Positions 51,114-60,035 of a DNA stretch of 64,000 nt are shown here, in pieces (position 1 is the first letter of the stretch; each line of letters starts with the position of its first letter). A program made the position numbers and the translations under genes. The notes under the pieces were generated by a model. It had not been told where the DNA came from and did no database searches. It was given only the letters and a program-made list of their open reading frames with translations. Origin of the DNA: Variovorax sp. PAMC26660 (GTDB lineage Bacteria; Pseudomonadota; Gammaproteobacteria; Burkholderiales; Burkholderiaceae_C); the NCBI RefSeq assembly GCF_014302995.1, contig NZ_CP060295.1, forward strand, positions 3,959,501 to 4,023,500, given 5' to 3'.

Positions 51114-52107
51114 GTTCGAGAGGTTTTGCAGGAGCGGGGACTGCACGCATGATCTTTTCCACCAGCCCGTCGGGCGTCAGGCCTTCGGACAGACCCTCGT
51201 ACGACAGCGTCACGCGATGGCGCAGCACGTCGGGCACCAGCGCGATCATGTCCTCGGGCAGCGCGTAGCTGCGGCCGCGCAGCAGCGCCAGGGCGCGAGC
51301 GCCTTCGGTCAGGCTGATGCTGGCGCGCGGACTGGCGCCGAAGGTGATGAAGTGGCGCAGGTCCTTCAGCCCGTGCTTCTCGGGCGTGCGCGTGGCCGAG
51401 ACGAGCTTGACGGCGTACTGGATCAGCGAAGGATCGACATACACGCGCCGCGCCTCGGCCTGCAGCGCCGCAAGCTGGTCGGTGGTGGCGACCGCACTGA
51501 CCTCCACGGGCGGGCCGATCACGCGCTGGACGATCACGAACTCTTCCTCGTCGCTCGGGTAGTCGACCATCACCTTCATCATGAAGCGGTCGACCTGCGC
51601 CTCGGGCAGCGGGTAGGTGCCTTCGGTCTCGATCGGGTTCTGCGTGGCCATCACGAGGAAGGGGCGCGGCACCTTGTGCGTTTCGCCGGCAATGGTGACC
51701 TGCCGCTCCTGCATCACTTCGAGCAACGCGCTCTGCACCTTGGCCGGCGCGCGGTTGATTTCGTCGGCCAGCAGCAGGTTGGCGAACACCGGGCCCAGCG
51801 AGGTGCTGAACTCGCCGGTCTTCTGGTTGTAGATGCGCGTGCCCACCAGGTCGGCCGGCACCAGGTCGGGCGTGAACTGGATGCGCTTGAACTGGCCGCG
51901 CACGGTGTCGGCCAGGGTCTTGATGGTGAGCGTCTTGGCAAGGCCGGGCACGCCTTCGACCAGCAGGTGCCCGCCCGCGAGCATCGCGACCATCACGCGT
52001 TCGAGAAAGCGGTCCTGGCCCACGACCACACGCTTGACCTCGTAGAGGATCTGCTCCATCAGTTCGGCGGTGCCGGCGGGCGTGGGGGAGGCGGTCTCTG
52101 TGCTCAT
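51094..52107 (-). CDS. MoxR family AAA+ ATPase
   Basis: 337 residues from the ATG at 52107; the longer open frame overlaps the protease gene. Walker A variant GVPGLAKT (about 51-58), Walker B LLLADEINRAP (about 111-121), sensor 1 MATQNPIETEGTYPLPEAQVDRF and C-terminal lid. First gene of the MoxR-DUF58-VWA set; it lies 20 bp downstream of the serine protease gene. Confidence 0.92.
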   Translation of the reverse strand: MSTETASPTPAGTAELMEQILYEVKRVVVGQDRFLERVMVAMLAGGHLLVEGVPGLAKTLTIKTLADTVRGQFKRIQFTPDLVPADLVGTRIYNQKTGEFSTSLGPVFANLLLADEINRAPAKVQSALLEVMQERQVTIAGETHKVPRPFLVMATQNPIETEGTYPLPEAQVDRFMMKVMVDYPSDEEEFVIVQRVIGPPVEVSAVATTDQLAALQAEARRVYVDPSLIQYAVKLVSATRTPEKHGLKDLRHFITFGASPRASISLTEGARALALLRGRSYALPEDMIALVPDVLRHRVTLSYEGLSEGLTPDGLVEKIMRAVPAPAKPLEHEKLVA

Positions 52108-52127
52108 GCGAAGGGCTTTCGTTGAAA

Positions 52128-53123
52128 TCAGAACGGCGGCGAACCAGCGGCGGAGGCGGCGTTCTCGATGGGTATCGCGAAGGCGATGCCGATGAAGGTG
52201 CGCTGCTGCGTCGGGTTGAGGATGGCGGTGACGATGCCGAGCACTTCGCCGTCCATGTTGATCAGCGGGCCGCCCGAATTGCCCGGGTTGGCGGCGGCAT
52301 CGAACTGGATCAGGTTGCCCAGCTCCTGCTTGCCTTCGGGCGAGCGAAAGGAGCGGTTGAGGCCCGACACCACGCCGGCCGACACCGAAGGCCCGATGCC
52401 GAACGGAAAGCCCACCGCCGCCACCTGATCGCCGGGGCGCAGGTCGGCGGTGGAACGCATGGTGGCCGGGATCAGGTCGTCGGGCACCTTCTGGGCCTGC
52501 AGCACGGCGAGGTCGTTCTCGGGCTGCACGCCGGTGACGGTGGCAATGGCTTCCAGCCCGTCGAAGAAGGTGACCTTGATCTTGTCGGCGCCCGCGACCA
52601 CGTGCAGGTTGGTGAGGATCACGCCCTTGTCGACGATCACCACGCCCGTGCCCACGCCGCGCTCGACTTCGCCAGGCGGCGAGTCGGCGTCCGGCGCCTT
52701 GCCTTTGGCGAGATTGCGACCGCGCTTTTGCAGTCGGGCCTCGGGGGTGTTCTTCTCTGTGCCATAGCTCACCACCCGCACCACCGAGGGCCGGATGATG
52801 TCGGCCGCCTTGGCGGCGGGCGAGGGCAGGGTGTTGGTTTGCAGCGTGCGCAGCACGGCCGCGTCGATGTCCTTTTGCGTGAGAGCCTTGCTTCCGGGGC
52901 GCGGCGCCCAGAGGGCGGCGCCGGTGACCAGCGCGGCGCATAGCACGATCAGCAGTGCGAAGCTGCGGCGGGCCGGTTGCCATCCCGCCCTTGAAGAAGG
53001 TGCGGCTTGCGCGCCATGGCCTACCGCGTCAGGCGACGCCGGGGCATCCGCCTGTTCGGCCGCTTGTTCTGCGGCCAGCGGCAGCGTGCGGGGCGAACGG
53101 CTGTAGAAAGCTGGCCTGCGCAT
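52128..53123 (-). CDS. Membrane-anchored S1C (DegP-like) serine protease without PDZ domain
   Basis: 331 residues. Cytoplasmic Ala/Pro-rich N-terminus, one membrane helix (about 54-74), then a trypsin-like domain with the catalytic triad His (LTNLHVV, about 172), Asp (ENDLAVL, about 203) and Ser (NPGNSGGPL, about 285). The chain ends about 45 residues after the serine, so no PDZ domain is present. It probably cleaves misfolded or signal proteins in the periplasm; together with the MoxR set it may form an envelope quality-control transcript. Confidence 0.88.
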   Translation of the reverse strand: MRRPAFYSRSPRTLPLAAEQAAEQADAPASPDAVGHGAQAAPSSRAGWQPARRSFALLIVLCAALVTGAALWAPRPGSKALTQKDIDAAVLRTLQTNTLPSPAAKAADIIRPSVVRVVSYGTEKNTPEARLQKRGRNLAKGKAPDADSPPGEVERGVGTGVVIVDKGVILTNLHVVAGADKIKVTFFDGLEAIATVTGVQPENDLAVLQAQKVPDDLIPATMRSTADLRPGDQVAAVGFPFGIGPSVSAGVVSGLNRSFRSPEGKQELGNLIQFDAAANPGNSGGPLINMDGEVLGIVTAILNPTQQRTFIGIAFAIPIENAASAAGSPPF

Positions 53124-53211
53124 CGGAGAACCTCCGGCAAAAAAATCGCGTGAAGGAGTTCACGGTAGCACGCTTTCCGCGCGTGCGCATCCCTTCGGGC
53201 ATCATCGCGCG

Positions 53212-54072
53212 ATGGCTGCATTTGTCGATACCCACTGCCACCTGGATGCGCCCGAATTCGGTGCGGAGATGCCGGTGATCCGCGCCCGTGCCGCCGAGCG
53301 GGGCGTGGCCATGTGCGTGATTCCGGCCGTGGCCGTCTTCAACTTCGCCACCGTGCGCGAGCTGGCCCACGCGCAGGGCGACGCCTACGCGCTGGGCATC
53401 CACCCGCTGTGCACCGGCGAGGCGAAGGACGCCGACCTGGATGCGCTCGATGCCGAGCTGACCGCGCGACGTGACGACCCCCGGCTGGTGGCGGTCGGCG
53501 AGATCGGGCTCGACTATTTCGTCGAAGGCCTAGACGGCGACAAGCAGGAGCGTTTCTTTCACACTCAGTTGCAACTGGCACGCAAGCACGGGTTACCCAT
53601 CCTCATCCACGTGCGGCGCTCGGTCGACAAGGTGCTCAAGCATTTACGGCAAACGGCGGGTGGGCAACCGTGGCGCGGCATCGCGCATGCCTTCAACGGC
53701 AGCGAGCAGCAGGCCCAGGCCTGCATCGCGCTTGGGCTCAGGCTGGGTTTTGGCGGTGCCGTGACCTTCGAGCGTGCGCTGCAGTTGCGGCGGCTGGCCG
53801 GCACGCTGCCGCTCGAATCGATCGTGATGGAGACCGATGCGCCCGACATCCAGCCGCATTGGCTCTATCGCACGCAAGAACAGCGAGCTGCCGGCGAGCC
53901 GCAGGGCCGCAACGAGCCCGGCGAGTTGCCGCGCATCGCCGAAGTGGTGGCCGGCCTGCGGGGCATCGGCATCGAGGAACTGGCCCGGGCCACCACGCGA
54001 AATGCGATCGAAACGCTCCCGAAGCTCGAAAGTCTCATGGCTTTGTCGGAACGTCCGCCGCAGGTCGCGTAG
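53212..54072 (+). CDS. TatD family metal-dependent hydrolase (DNase)
   Basis: 286 residues. Metal ligands DTHCHLD (about 6-12), GEIGLDYF (about 94-101), HVRRS (about 133), HAFNGS (about 160) and METDAPD (about 205). The family has 3'-5' exonuclease and related hydrolase activities. It is divergent from the protease gene across 88 bp. Confidence 0.92.
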   Translation: MAAFVDTHCHLDAPEFGAEMPVIRARAAERGVAMCVIPAVAVFNFATVRELAHAQGDAYALGIHPLCTGEAKDADLDALDAELTARRDDPRLVAVGEIGLDYFVEGLDGDKQERFFHTQLQLARKHGLPILIHVRRSVDKVLKHLRQTAGGQPWRGIAHAFNGSEQQAQACIALGLRLGFGGAVTFERALQLRRLAGTLPLESIVMETDAPDIQPHWLYRTQEQRAAGEPQGRNEPGELPRIAEVVAGLRGIGIEELARATTRNAIETLPKLESLMALSERPPQVA

Positions 54073-54206
54073 GTCAACGCCCCGTTCTGCGCCCGTGTGT
54101 GCAGATGCTGCAAATTTGCTGTCATCCTTGAGGTTCACAAGTTCGTTGCTAGTCGAGTGGCAAGCTCGTCACTCCAAAACTTCATCCAACATCCAGGAGC
54201 CTTTTC

Positions 54207-54620
54207 ATGACCACGTCTTTCATTCGCACCGTGCCCGTTGTCCTCGCTCTGGCGCTCGCCTCCATCGGCGTGTCGGCCGTGGCACAGACCACCGCACCTG
54301 CCCCTGCCACGGCAGCGCCCGCCGCCGCCGAGCCCACCACCACCGAAAAGGTGAAGGAAGCCGGCAAGGACGCAGTCGACGCGACCAAGCGCACCACCAA
54401 GAAGGCTGTTGCCGCTACCGAGCGCGGCACCAAGAAGGCATGGAACGCCACCAAGCGCACCACCAAGAAGGCCACCACCGCCACCAAGCACGCTGCCACC
54501 AAGACCGGCGAAGCCGTTGAAAACGCCGGCCACAAGACGGCCGACGGCATGCGCAGCACCGGCAAGGCCATCGGCGAGAAGATCCCCGGCACGGCCGAGA
54601 ACGAAGCCGCCAAGAAGTAA
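54207..54620 (+). CDS. Secreted histone-H1-like Lys/Thr/Ala repeat protein
   Basis: 137 residues, AGGAG seven bases before the ATG. Residues 1-26 are a Sec signal peptide (cleavage after SAVA). The mature protein has an Ala/Pro/Thr stretch and then a run of ATKRTTKKA-like units (about 57-100) that resemble histone H1-like proteins. A less basic, amphipathic end with GHKTADGMRSTGKAIGEK follows, which recalls LEA- or apolipoprotein-like helices. It is very basic yet predicted to be exported. Function unknown; a strong terminator follows, so it is probably a single-gene transcript. Confidence 0.75.
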   Translation: MTTSFIRTVPVVLALALASIGVSAVAQTTAPAPATAAPAAAEPTTTEKVKEAGKDAVDATKRTTKKAVAATERGTKKAWNATKRTTKKATTATKHAATKTGEAVENAGHKTADGMRSTGKAIGEKIPGTAENEAAKK

Positions 54621-54648
54621 ATTGGCGCCACAGGCTTCGGCCTGAACG

Positions 54649-54673
54649 AAAAACCCGCCGCGGCGGGTTTTTT
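54649..54673 (+). terminator. Rho-independent terminator after the H1-like gene
   Basis: AACCCGCCG / CGGCGGGTT is a perfect palindrome centred at 54660/54661, flanked by A-run and T-run. It is 29 bp after the stop at 54620 and may work in both directions. Confidence 0.9.
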
Positions 54674-54709
54674 CATGGGCGCTCGGCTGGCGGTGCCAAG
54701 ATACCGCCC

Positions 54710-55237
54710 ATGAATCCATCCGCCGCACCCGCCGCCGCGAGCCCGCTGCTCACGGGGCTCGCGCCCATCGTCTCGCCGGCCACCGTCGTGCTGATCCTCG
54801 GCAGCCTCCCCGGGGTCAAGTCGCTCGCGCAGCAGCAGTACTATGCACACCCCAAAAACCAGTTCTGGAAGATCTTGCAAGCCGTCTGGCCCGAAAACCC
54901 TCTCCCGTTGGGCGTAGACAGCTACAGCAAGCGCTGCGGCTGGCTGCTCGATCGCGGCCTGGGCGTGTGGGACGTGTACGGCGCCTGCGAGCGCGAGGGC
55001 AGTCTCGATTCGGCCATCCGCGCGCCGGTGGCGAACGACATCGCCGGCCTTCACCTGCCCCGGCTGGCCGCCATTGCGCACAACGGCGGCGAGAGCTCCA
55101 AGCACGCGCGCCACACGCGCACCCTGGGCGTGCCGGTCTACTCGCTGCCTTCCACCAGTCCCGCCAACGCGTCGTGGAGTTTCGAGCGCAAGCTCGCGGC
55201 CTGGCGCGAGGTCTTTGTCGCCCACCACCTTCTCTGA
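54710..55237 (+). CDS. DNA-deoxyinosine glycosylase (UDG superfamily, family 6)
   Basis: 175 residues. Active-site region ILGSLPGVKSLAQQQYYAHPKNQFWKIL (about 29-56) and LPSTSPANA (about 146-154) are the signatures of hypoxanthine-DNA glycosylases. It removes deaminated adenine from DNA. Its stop overlaps the next start (TGATG). Confidence 0.88.
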   Translation: MNPSAAPAAASPLLTGLAPIVSPATVVLILGSLPGVKSLAQQQYYAHPKNQFWKILQAVWPENPLPLGVDSYSKRCGWLLDRGLGVWDVYGACEREGSLDSAIRAPVANDIAGLHLPRLAAIAHNGGESSKHARHTRTLGVPVYSLPSTSPANASWSFERKLAAWREVFVAHHLL

Positions 55238-56022
55238 TGGCATCGAGCAAAACACCCGTCCTCCTTCCCGAAGTCAATTTTTCCGATTGGGGCGACATCC
55301 GCTACCTGCACCTGGGCACCGAATGGGTCCAGGGCTCGATGAAGCTCGATGCGCCGTTCGAGATCGAACTCGAATACGTGCAGCGCATGATGGCCTGGCT
55401 GCTGTTCGTCGACGGCAAGACCGTGGCCAGCCGCCACGCGATGCAGCTCGGCCTGGGCGCGGCCACGCTCACCAAGTTCAGCCGCAAGACGCTGCGCATG
55501 CGCACCACCGCGGTCGAACTCAATCCGCAGGTGGTGGCCGCCTGCCGCGGCTGGTTCAAGCTGCCGGCCGACGATCCGAAGCTGCGCGTGGTCATCGCCG
55601 ATGCGGCGCTGGAGATCCGCAAGCCCGAATGGCACGGCACGGTCGATGCGCTCCAGGTCGACCTGTACGACCATGAAGCCGCAGCACCGGTGCTCGACAG
55701 CGAAGACTTCTATGCCGACTGTCGCGCGCTGCTCACGGAAGACGGCTGCATGACGGTCAATCTCTTCGGCCGCTCGTCGAGCTACGAGCGCAGCCTCGAG
55801 AAGATCGCCACCGCCTTCGGCGCCGATGCCGTCTGGGCCTTCAAGCCGACGCGCGAAGGCAACACGGTGGTGCTGGCGCAGCGCACGCCCACTCGCCCGA
55901 AGCGCGAGGCGCTTGCCGAGCGCGCCCAAACGATCCAGACTCGCTGGGGCCTTCCCGCGCCCAAGTGGTTGCGGGTGTTCAAGCCCTTGAATCTTTCCAT
56001 CACCCGACCTTCCGGCTCATGA
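55237..56022 (+). CDS. Spermidine synthase-like methyltransferase-fold protein
   Basis: 261 residues from the ATG at 55237. SAM-type fold with MQLGLGAATLTKF (nucleotide loop, about 69-81), TTAVELNPQVVAAC (acidic residue, about 90) and VDALQVDLYDHEAAAPVL (about 136-153). The latter replaces the DVIIxDxxDP of true aminopropyltransferases, and no full spermidine-synthase N-terminal domain is present. The reaction is therefore uncertain. Ends with ATGA overlapping the ATPase gene. Confidence 0.75.
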   Translation: MASSKTPVLLPEVNFSDWGDIRYLHLGTEWVQGSMKLDAPFEIELEYVQRMMAWLLFVDGKTVASRHAMQLGLGAATLTKFSRKTLRMRTTAVELNPQVVAACRGWFKLPADDPKLRVVIADAALEIRKPEWHGTVDALQVDLYDHEAAAPVLDSEDFYADCRALLTEDGCMTVNLFGRSSSYERSLEKIATAFGADAVWAFKPTREGNTVVLAQRTPTRPKREALAERAQTIQTRWGLPAPKWLRVFKPLNLSITRPSGS

Positions 56023-57815
56023 GCGCTGTTCCTGCTGCTTCCGCCCCTGTTCCCCTGGCCGCCCGCCACGAAGGCCCGCTCGACCTGCGCCGCCTGATCG
56101 AATGGCTGGCCACCGACGGTGTCATTTCTCCGGTCGAGGCCAAGCGCACCATCGCGCGCTGCGCGCAGGCCGAAAGCCGGCAGGCGCCGCTGGTGCGCCT
56201 GGCCAACGTGGCCATGACCCGCGAGAGCGACAACAAGCCGCTCGACCTGGAAATGCTCACGCAATGGCTGGCGGGCCGGGCCGGCCTGACCTACCTGCGC
56301 ATCGACCCGCTCAAGGTCGACGTGGGCAAGGTGGCCGACACCATGAGCGCCGCCTATGCCGAGCGCCACAAGGTGCTGCCGGTGCAGGTGCTGCCGAACG
56401 AAGTGGTGGTGGCCACGGCCGAGCCATTCCTCACCGACTGGATCTCCGAGGTCGAGCGCCAGTCCAAGCGCACGGTGCGGCGCGTGGTGGCCAACCCATC
56501 GGACATCCAGCGCTACACGGCCGAGTTCTTCGCGCTCGCGAAGTCGGTGCGCGCCGCGCAGAAGGCCGGCGGCAACACCGGTGGCGCGAGCTTCGAGCAA
56601 CTGGTGGAACTGGGCAAGAGCAACAAGCAGCTCGACGCCAACGACCAGAGCGTGGTGCAGGTGGTCGACTGGCTGTGGCAGTACGCCTTCGACCAGCGCG
56701 CCAGCGACATTCACCTGGAGCCGCGCCGCGAGCAGGGCGTGATCCGCTTTCGCATCGACGGCATCCTGCATCCGGCCTACCAGATGCCCATGGGCGTGAT
56801 GAACGCGATGGTCGCGCGCATCAAGCTGCTGGGCCGCATGGACGTGGTCGAAAAGCGCCGTCCGCTCGACGGCCGCATCAAGACCCGCAACATGCGCGGC
56901 GACGAAGTCGAAATGCGCCTGTCCACCTTGCCGACCGCCTTCGGCGAGAAGATGGTGATGCGGATCTTCGACCCCGACACCGCCGTGAAAGACCTCGACG
57001 CGCTGGGCTTCGCGCAGCACGACGCGCACCGCTGGGAACAGCTCGTCACGCGGCCCAACGGCATCATCCTGGTGACCGGGCCTACGGGATCGGGCAAGAC
57101 CACCACGCTGTACTCCACGCTCAAGCGCGTGGCGACCGAAGAGGTCAACGTGAGCACGGTCGAAGACCCGATCGAAATGATCGAGCCCTCGTTCAACCAG
57201 ACGCAGGTGCAGCCGCAGCTCGACTTCGGTTTCATCGAAGGCCTGCGCGCGCTGATGCGGCAGGACCCGGACATCATCATGGTCGGCGAAATCCGCGACC
57301 TGGCCACCGCCGAGATGGCGGTGCAGGCCGCGCTCACCGGCCACCTCGTGTTCAGCACGCTGCACACCAACGACGCACCCAGCGCCATCACGCGGATGAT
57401 GGAACTGGGCGTGCCGTCGTACCTCATCACGGCCGTGATGCTGGGCGTGCTCGCGCAGCGGCTGGTGCGCACGCTGTGCCCGCATTGCAAGCAGCCTGAC
57501 GACACGGTCACGCGCGAAAGCCTCGAGGCCATCGTCAAGCCCTGGCAGATCACCGGCTCGGTGCGCGCCTACAAGCCAGTGGGTTGCGTCGACTGCCGCA
57601 TGACCGGCTACATGGGCCGCATGGGCCTGTACGAACTGCTGAGCGTGACCGAGCCCTTCAAGGACCAGGTCACCAAGGAGCCCAACCTGACCGGGTTGCG
57701 GCGCCAGGCGGTGATCGACGGCATGCGGCCGCTGCGTTTGGCTGGCGCGCTGCGCGTGGCCGAGGGCGTGACGACCATCGAAGAAGTCCTGAGCGCGACG
57801 CCTCCGCTCGAATAA
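56019..57815 (+). CDS. GspE/PilB family secretion ATPase
   Basis: 598 residues from the ATG at 56019. N-terminal T2SSE_N-type domain (about 15-190). ATPase core with Walker A GPTGSGKTTT (about 355), Asp box TVEDPIEM (about 384), Walker B RQDPDIIMVGEIRD (about 418) and His box TGHLVFSTLHTNDA (about 443). A four-cysteine zinc motif CPHC and CVDC spans about 487-528. No pilin, GspF/PilC or secretin gene is near, so it is an isolated member that may serve a pilus or type II apparatus encoded elsewhere. Confidence 0.9.
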   Translation: MSAVPAASAPVPLAARHEGPLDLRRLIEWLATDGVISPVEAKRTIARCAQAESRQAPLVRLANVAMTRESDNKPLDLEMLTQWLAGRAGLTYLRIDPLKVDVGKVADTMSAAYAERHKVLPVQVLPNEVVVATAEPFLTDWISEVERQSKRTVRRVVANPSDIQRYTAEFFALAKSVRAAQKAGGNTGGASFEQLVELGKSNKQLDANDQSVVQVVDWLWQYAFDQRASDIHLEPRREQGVIRFRIDGILHPAYQMPMGVMNAMVARIKLLGRMDVVEKRRPLDGRIKTRNMRGDEVEMRLSTLPTAFGEKMVMRIFDPDTAVKDLDALGFAQHDAHRWEQLVTRPNGIILVTGPTGSGKTTTLYSTLKRVATEEVNVSTVEDPIEMIEPSFNQTQVQPQLDFGFIEGLRALMRQDPDIIMVGEIRDLATAEMAVQAALTGHLVFSTLHTNDAPSAITRMMELGVPSYLITAVMLGVLAQRLVRTLCPHCKQPDDTVTRESLEAIVKPWQITGSVRAYKPVGCVDCRMTGYMGRMGLYELLSVTEPFKDQVTKEPNLTGLRRQAVIDGMRPLRLAGALRVAEGVTTIEEVLSATPPLE

Positions 57816-57839
57816 GCTCTCACCCTCCGCGAAAGAGCA

Positions 57840-57890
57840 GATGTGGCCTTTCGGGTTATCCCTAGGTCTTTCGTTAGTGGAATCCACATC
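57840..57890. promoter_or_regulatory. Inverted repeat in the promoter region of tctB
   Basis: GATGTGG (57840-57846) and CCACATC (57884-57890) lie 37 bp apart in the 133-bp gap before the tctB start at 57949. It could form a long-looped stem or an operator pair. Weak evidence. Confidence 0.3.
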
Positions 57891-57948
57891 AGCCTGACCA
57901 GCACCTGACTCGACAATCCCGCATCGAAATTGTTCGAGGAGACTGTTC

Positions 57949-58437
57949 GTGAAGATCAAAAGTCAGAAAGACTTTTTCTCGGGTCTGATGTTCACCATCG
58001 TGGGCGTCGGATTCGCATGGGGTGCCACCACCTATAGCGTGGGCAGCGGTGCCCGCATGGGGCCGGGTTATTTTCCGTTGATGCTCGGCATCCTGATGGC
58101 CCTGATCGGCCTGGGGATCATGTTCACCGGGCTCACCGTTGAAACCACCGACGGCGAAAAAATCGGCAAGTGGGCCTGGAAACAGGTGGTGTTCATCCTG
58201 GGCGCCAACCTTGCCTTCGGCGTGCTGCTCGGCGGTCTGCCGAGCATCGGCGTGCCGGCCATGGGCATGATCATTGCCATCTACGCGCTGGTGATCATCG
58301 GCAGCCTGGCGGGCAACGAGTTCGATCTCAAGAAAGTACTGGTCCTTGCGACCGTGCTGGCCGTTGGCAGCTATGTCGCATTCATCTGGGCGCTGAAGCT
58401 CCAGATCCAGGTCTGGCCGACCTTCATCACCGGTTGA
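57949..58437 (+). CDS. tctB: Tripartite tricarboxylate transporter small permease TctB
   Basis: 162 residues from a GTG with GAGGA eight bases upstream. Four membrane helices (about 12-30, 42-62, 76-108, 118-150) and the RMGPGYFPLMLGILMALIGLGI segment of TctB. It forms the membrane unit with TctA. It lies 19 bp before tctA; no TctC gene lies upstream on this strand. Confidence 0.9.
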   Translation: MKIKSQKDFFSGLMFTIVGVGFAWGATTYSVGSGARMGPGYFPLMLGILMALIGLGIMFTGLTVETTDGEKIGKWAWKQVVFILGANLAFGVLLGGLPSIGVPAMGMIIAIYALVIIGSLAGNEFDLKKVLVLATVLAVGSYVAFIWALKLQIQVWPTFITG

Positions 58438-58456
58438 GAAGAAAGCTGCTCACATC

Positions 58457-59968
58457 ATGGAATTGGTTGAACACCTCTCGATGGGTTTTGGCGTTGCCTT
58501 TACCTTCACCAACCTGCTGTACTGCCTGGTCGGCTGCATTCTTGGCACGCTGATCGGCGTGCTCCCGGGCATCGGCCCAGTCGCGACCATCGCGATGCTG
58601 CTGCCCGCCACGTACGCACTGCCGCCCGTGTCGGCGCTGATCATGCTGGCCGGTATTTACTACGGTGCCCAGTACGGCGGCTCCACGACGGCCATTCTGG
58701 TCAACTTGCCGGGCGAGTCTTCGTCGGTGGTGACCGTGATCGACGGCTACCAGATGGCGCGCAAGGGCCGTGCGGGTCCGGCACTCGCGGCAGCGGGCCT
58801 CGGCTCGTTCTTCGCGGGTTGCGTGGGTACGTTGATCCTGGCGGCCTTCGCACCGCCGCTGACCGAGCTGGCCTTCAAGTTCGGCCCGGCCGAGTACTTC
58901 TCGCTGATGATCCTGGGCCTGATCGGTGCCGTGGTGCTGGCTTCGGGCTCGCTGCTCAAGGCCATCGCGATGATCGTGCTGGGCCTGCTGCTGGGTCTGG
59001 TCGGCACCGACGTGAACTCGGGTGTCGCACGCTACAGCTTCGACATTCCTGAACTCACCGACGGCATCGGCTTCGTGGCCATCGCCATGGGCGTGTTCGG
59101 CTACGGCGAAATCATTGCCAACCTCTCGCGTCCCGACGACGAGCGCGAAGTGTTCACCGCCAAGGTCTCGGGCCTGTTCCCGACCAAGGAAGACTTCAAG
59201 CGCATGATCCCCGCCGTGCTGCGTGGCACGGCGCTGGGTTCGGCCCTGGGCATCCTGCCGGGCGGCGGCGCGCTGCTGGCGGCTTTCGCGGCCTACACCA
59301 TCGAGAAGAAGACCAAGCTGAAGCCGGGCGAAGTGCCCTTCGGCAAGGGCAACATCCGCGGTGTGGCGGCTCCCGAGTCGGCCAACAACGCCGGTGCGCA
59401 AACCTCCTTCATCCCGTTGCTGACGCTGGGCATTCCGCCCAACGCGGTGATGGCGCTGATGGTGGGTGCCATGACGATCCACAACATCCAGCCGGGTCCG
59501 CAGGTGATGACCAGCAACCCCGAACTGTTCTGGGGCCTGATCGCTTCGATGTGGATCGGCAACGCGATGCTGATCATCCTGAACCTGCCGCTGATCGGCA
59601 TGTGGATCAAGCTGCTGTCGGTGCCGTACAAGTACCTGTTCCCGGCGATCGTGCTGTTCTGTGCCATCGGCGTGTACTCGACCAACAACAACACCTTCGA
59701 CGTGTGGATGGTCGGCATCTTCGGTCTGGTGGGCTACACCTTCTTCAAGCTGGGTTGCGAGCCTGCGCCGTTGCTGCTGGGCTTCATCCTCGGACCGATG
59801 ATGGAAGAGAACCTGCGCCGCTCGCTGTTGCTGTCGCGTGGCGACTGGAGCGTGTTCGTGACGCGTCCGATCTCTGCCAGTCTGTTGGCCGCTGCGGCGC
59901 TGCTGCTGATCATCGTGCTGCTGCCGGCTGTGAAGTCGAAGCGCGAGGAAGCCTTCGTCGAAGAGTGA
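58457..59968 (+). CDS. tctA: Tripartite tricarboxylate transporter large permease TctA
   Basis: 503 residues, about 11 membrane helices. The family signatures GVLPGIGPVATIAMLLP (about 34-50), YYGAQYGGSTTAILVNLPGE (about 68-87) and GILPGGGALLAAFAAY (about 265) are intact. Sodium-coupled import of a carboxylate delivered by a periplasmic TctC/Bug protein; the Bug gene at 60036 is the nearest candidate though on the other strand. Confidence 0.93.
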   Translation: MELVEHLSMGFGVAFTFTNLLYCLVGCILGTLIGVLPGIGPVATIAMLLPATYALPPVSALIMLAGIYYGAQYGGSTTAILVNLPGESSSVVTVIDGYQMARKGRAGPALAAAGLGSFFAGCVGTLILAAFAPPLTELAFKFGPAEYFSLMILGLIGAVVLASGSLLKAIAMIVLGLLLGLVGTDVNSGVARYSFDIPELTDGIGFVAIAMGVFGYGEIIANLSRPDDEREVFTAKVSGLFPTKEDFKRMIPAVLRGTALGSALGILPGGGALLAAFAAYTIEKKTKLKPGEVPFGKGNIRGVAAPESANNAGAQTSFIPLLTLGIPPNAVMALMVGAMTIHNIQPGPQVMTSNPELFWGLIASMWIGNAMLIILNLPLIGMWIKLLSVPYKYLFPAIVLFCAIGVYSTNNNTFDVWMVGIFGLVGYTFFKLGCEPAPLLLGFILGPMMEENLRRSLLLSRGDWSVFVTRPISASLLAAAALLLIIVLLPAVKSKREEAFVEE

Positions 59969-59992
59969 TCGACAGCGCTTCCTGAAAACAAG

Positions 59993-60017
59993 AACGGCGC
60001 CCTCGGGCGCCGTTTTT
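59993..60017. terminator. Bidirectional rho-independent terminator between tctA and the Bug gene
   Basis: AACGGCGCCC-TC-GGGCGCCGTT, a perfect 10-bp stem with T-run, 25 bp after the tctA stop and before the end of the convergent gene at 60036. On the minus strand an A-rich/T-rich flank also exists, so it can end both transcripts. Confidence 0.88.
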
Positions 60018-60035
60018 CATGGGCCGCAGCCGGTG

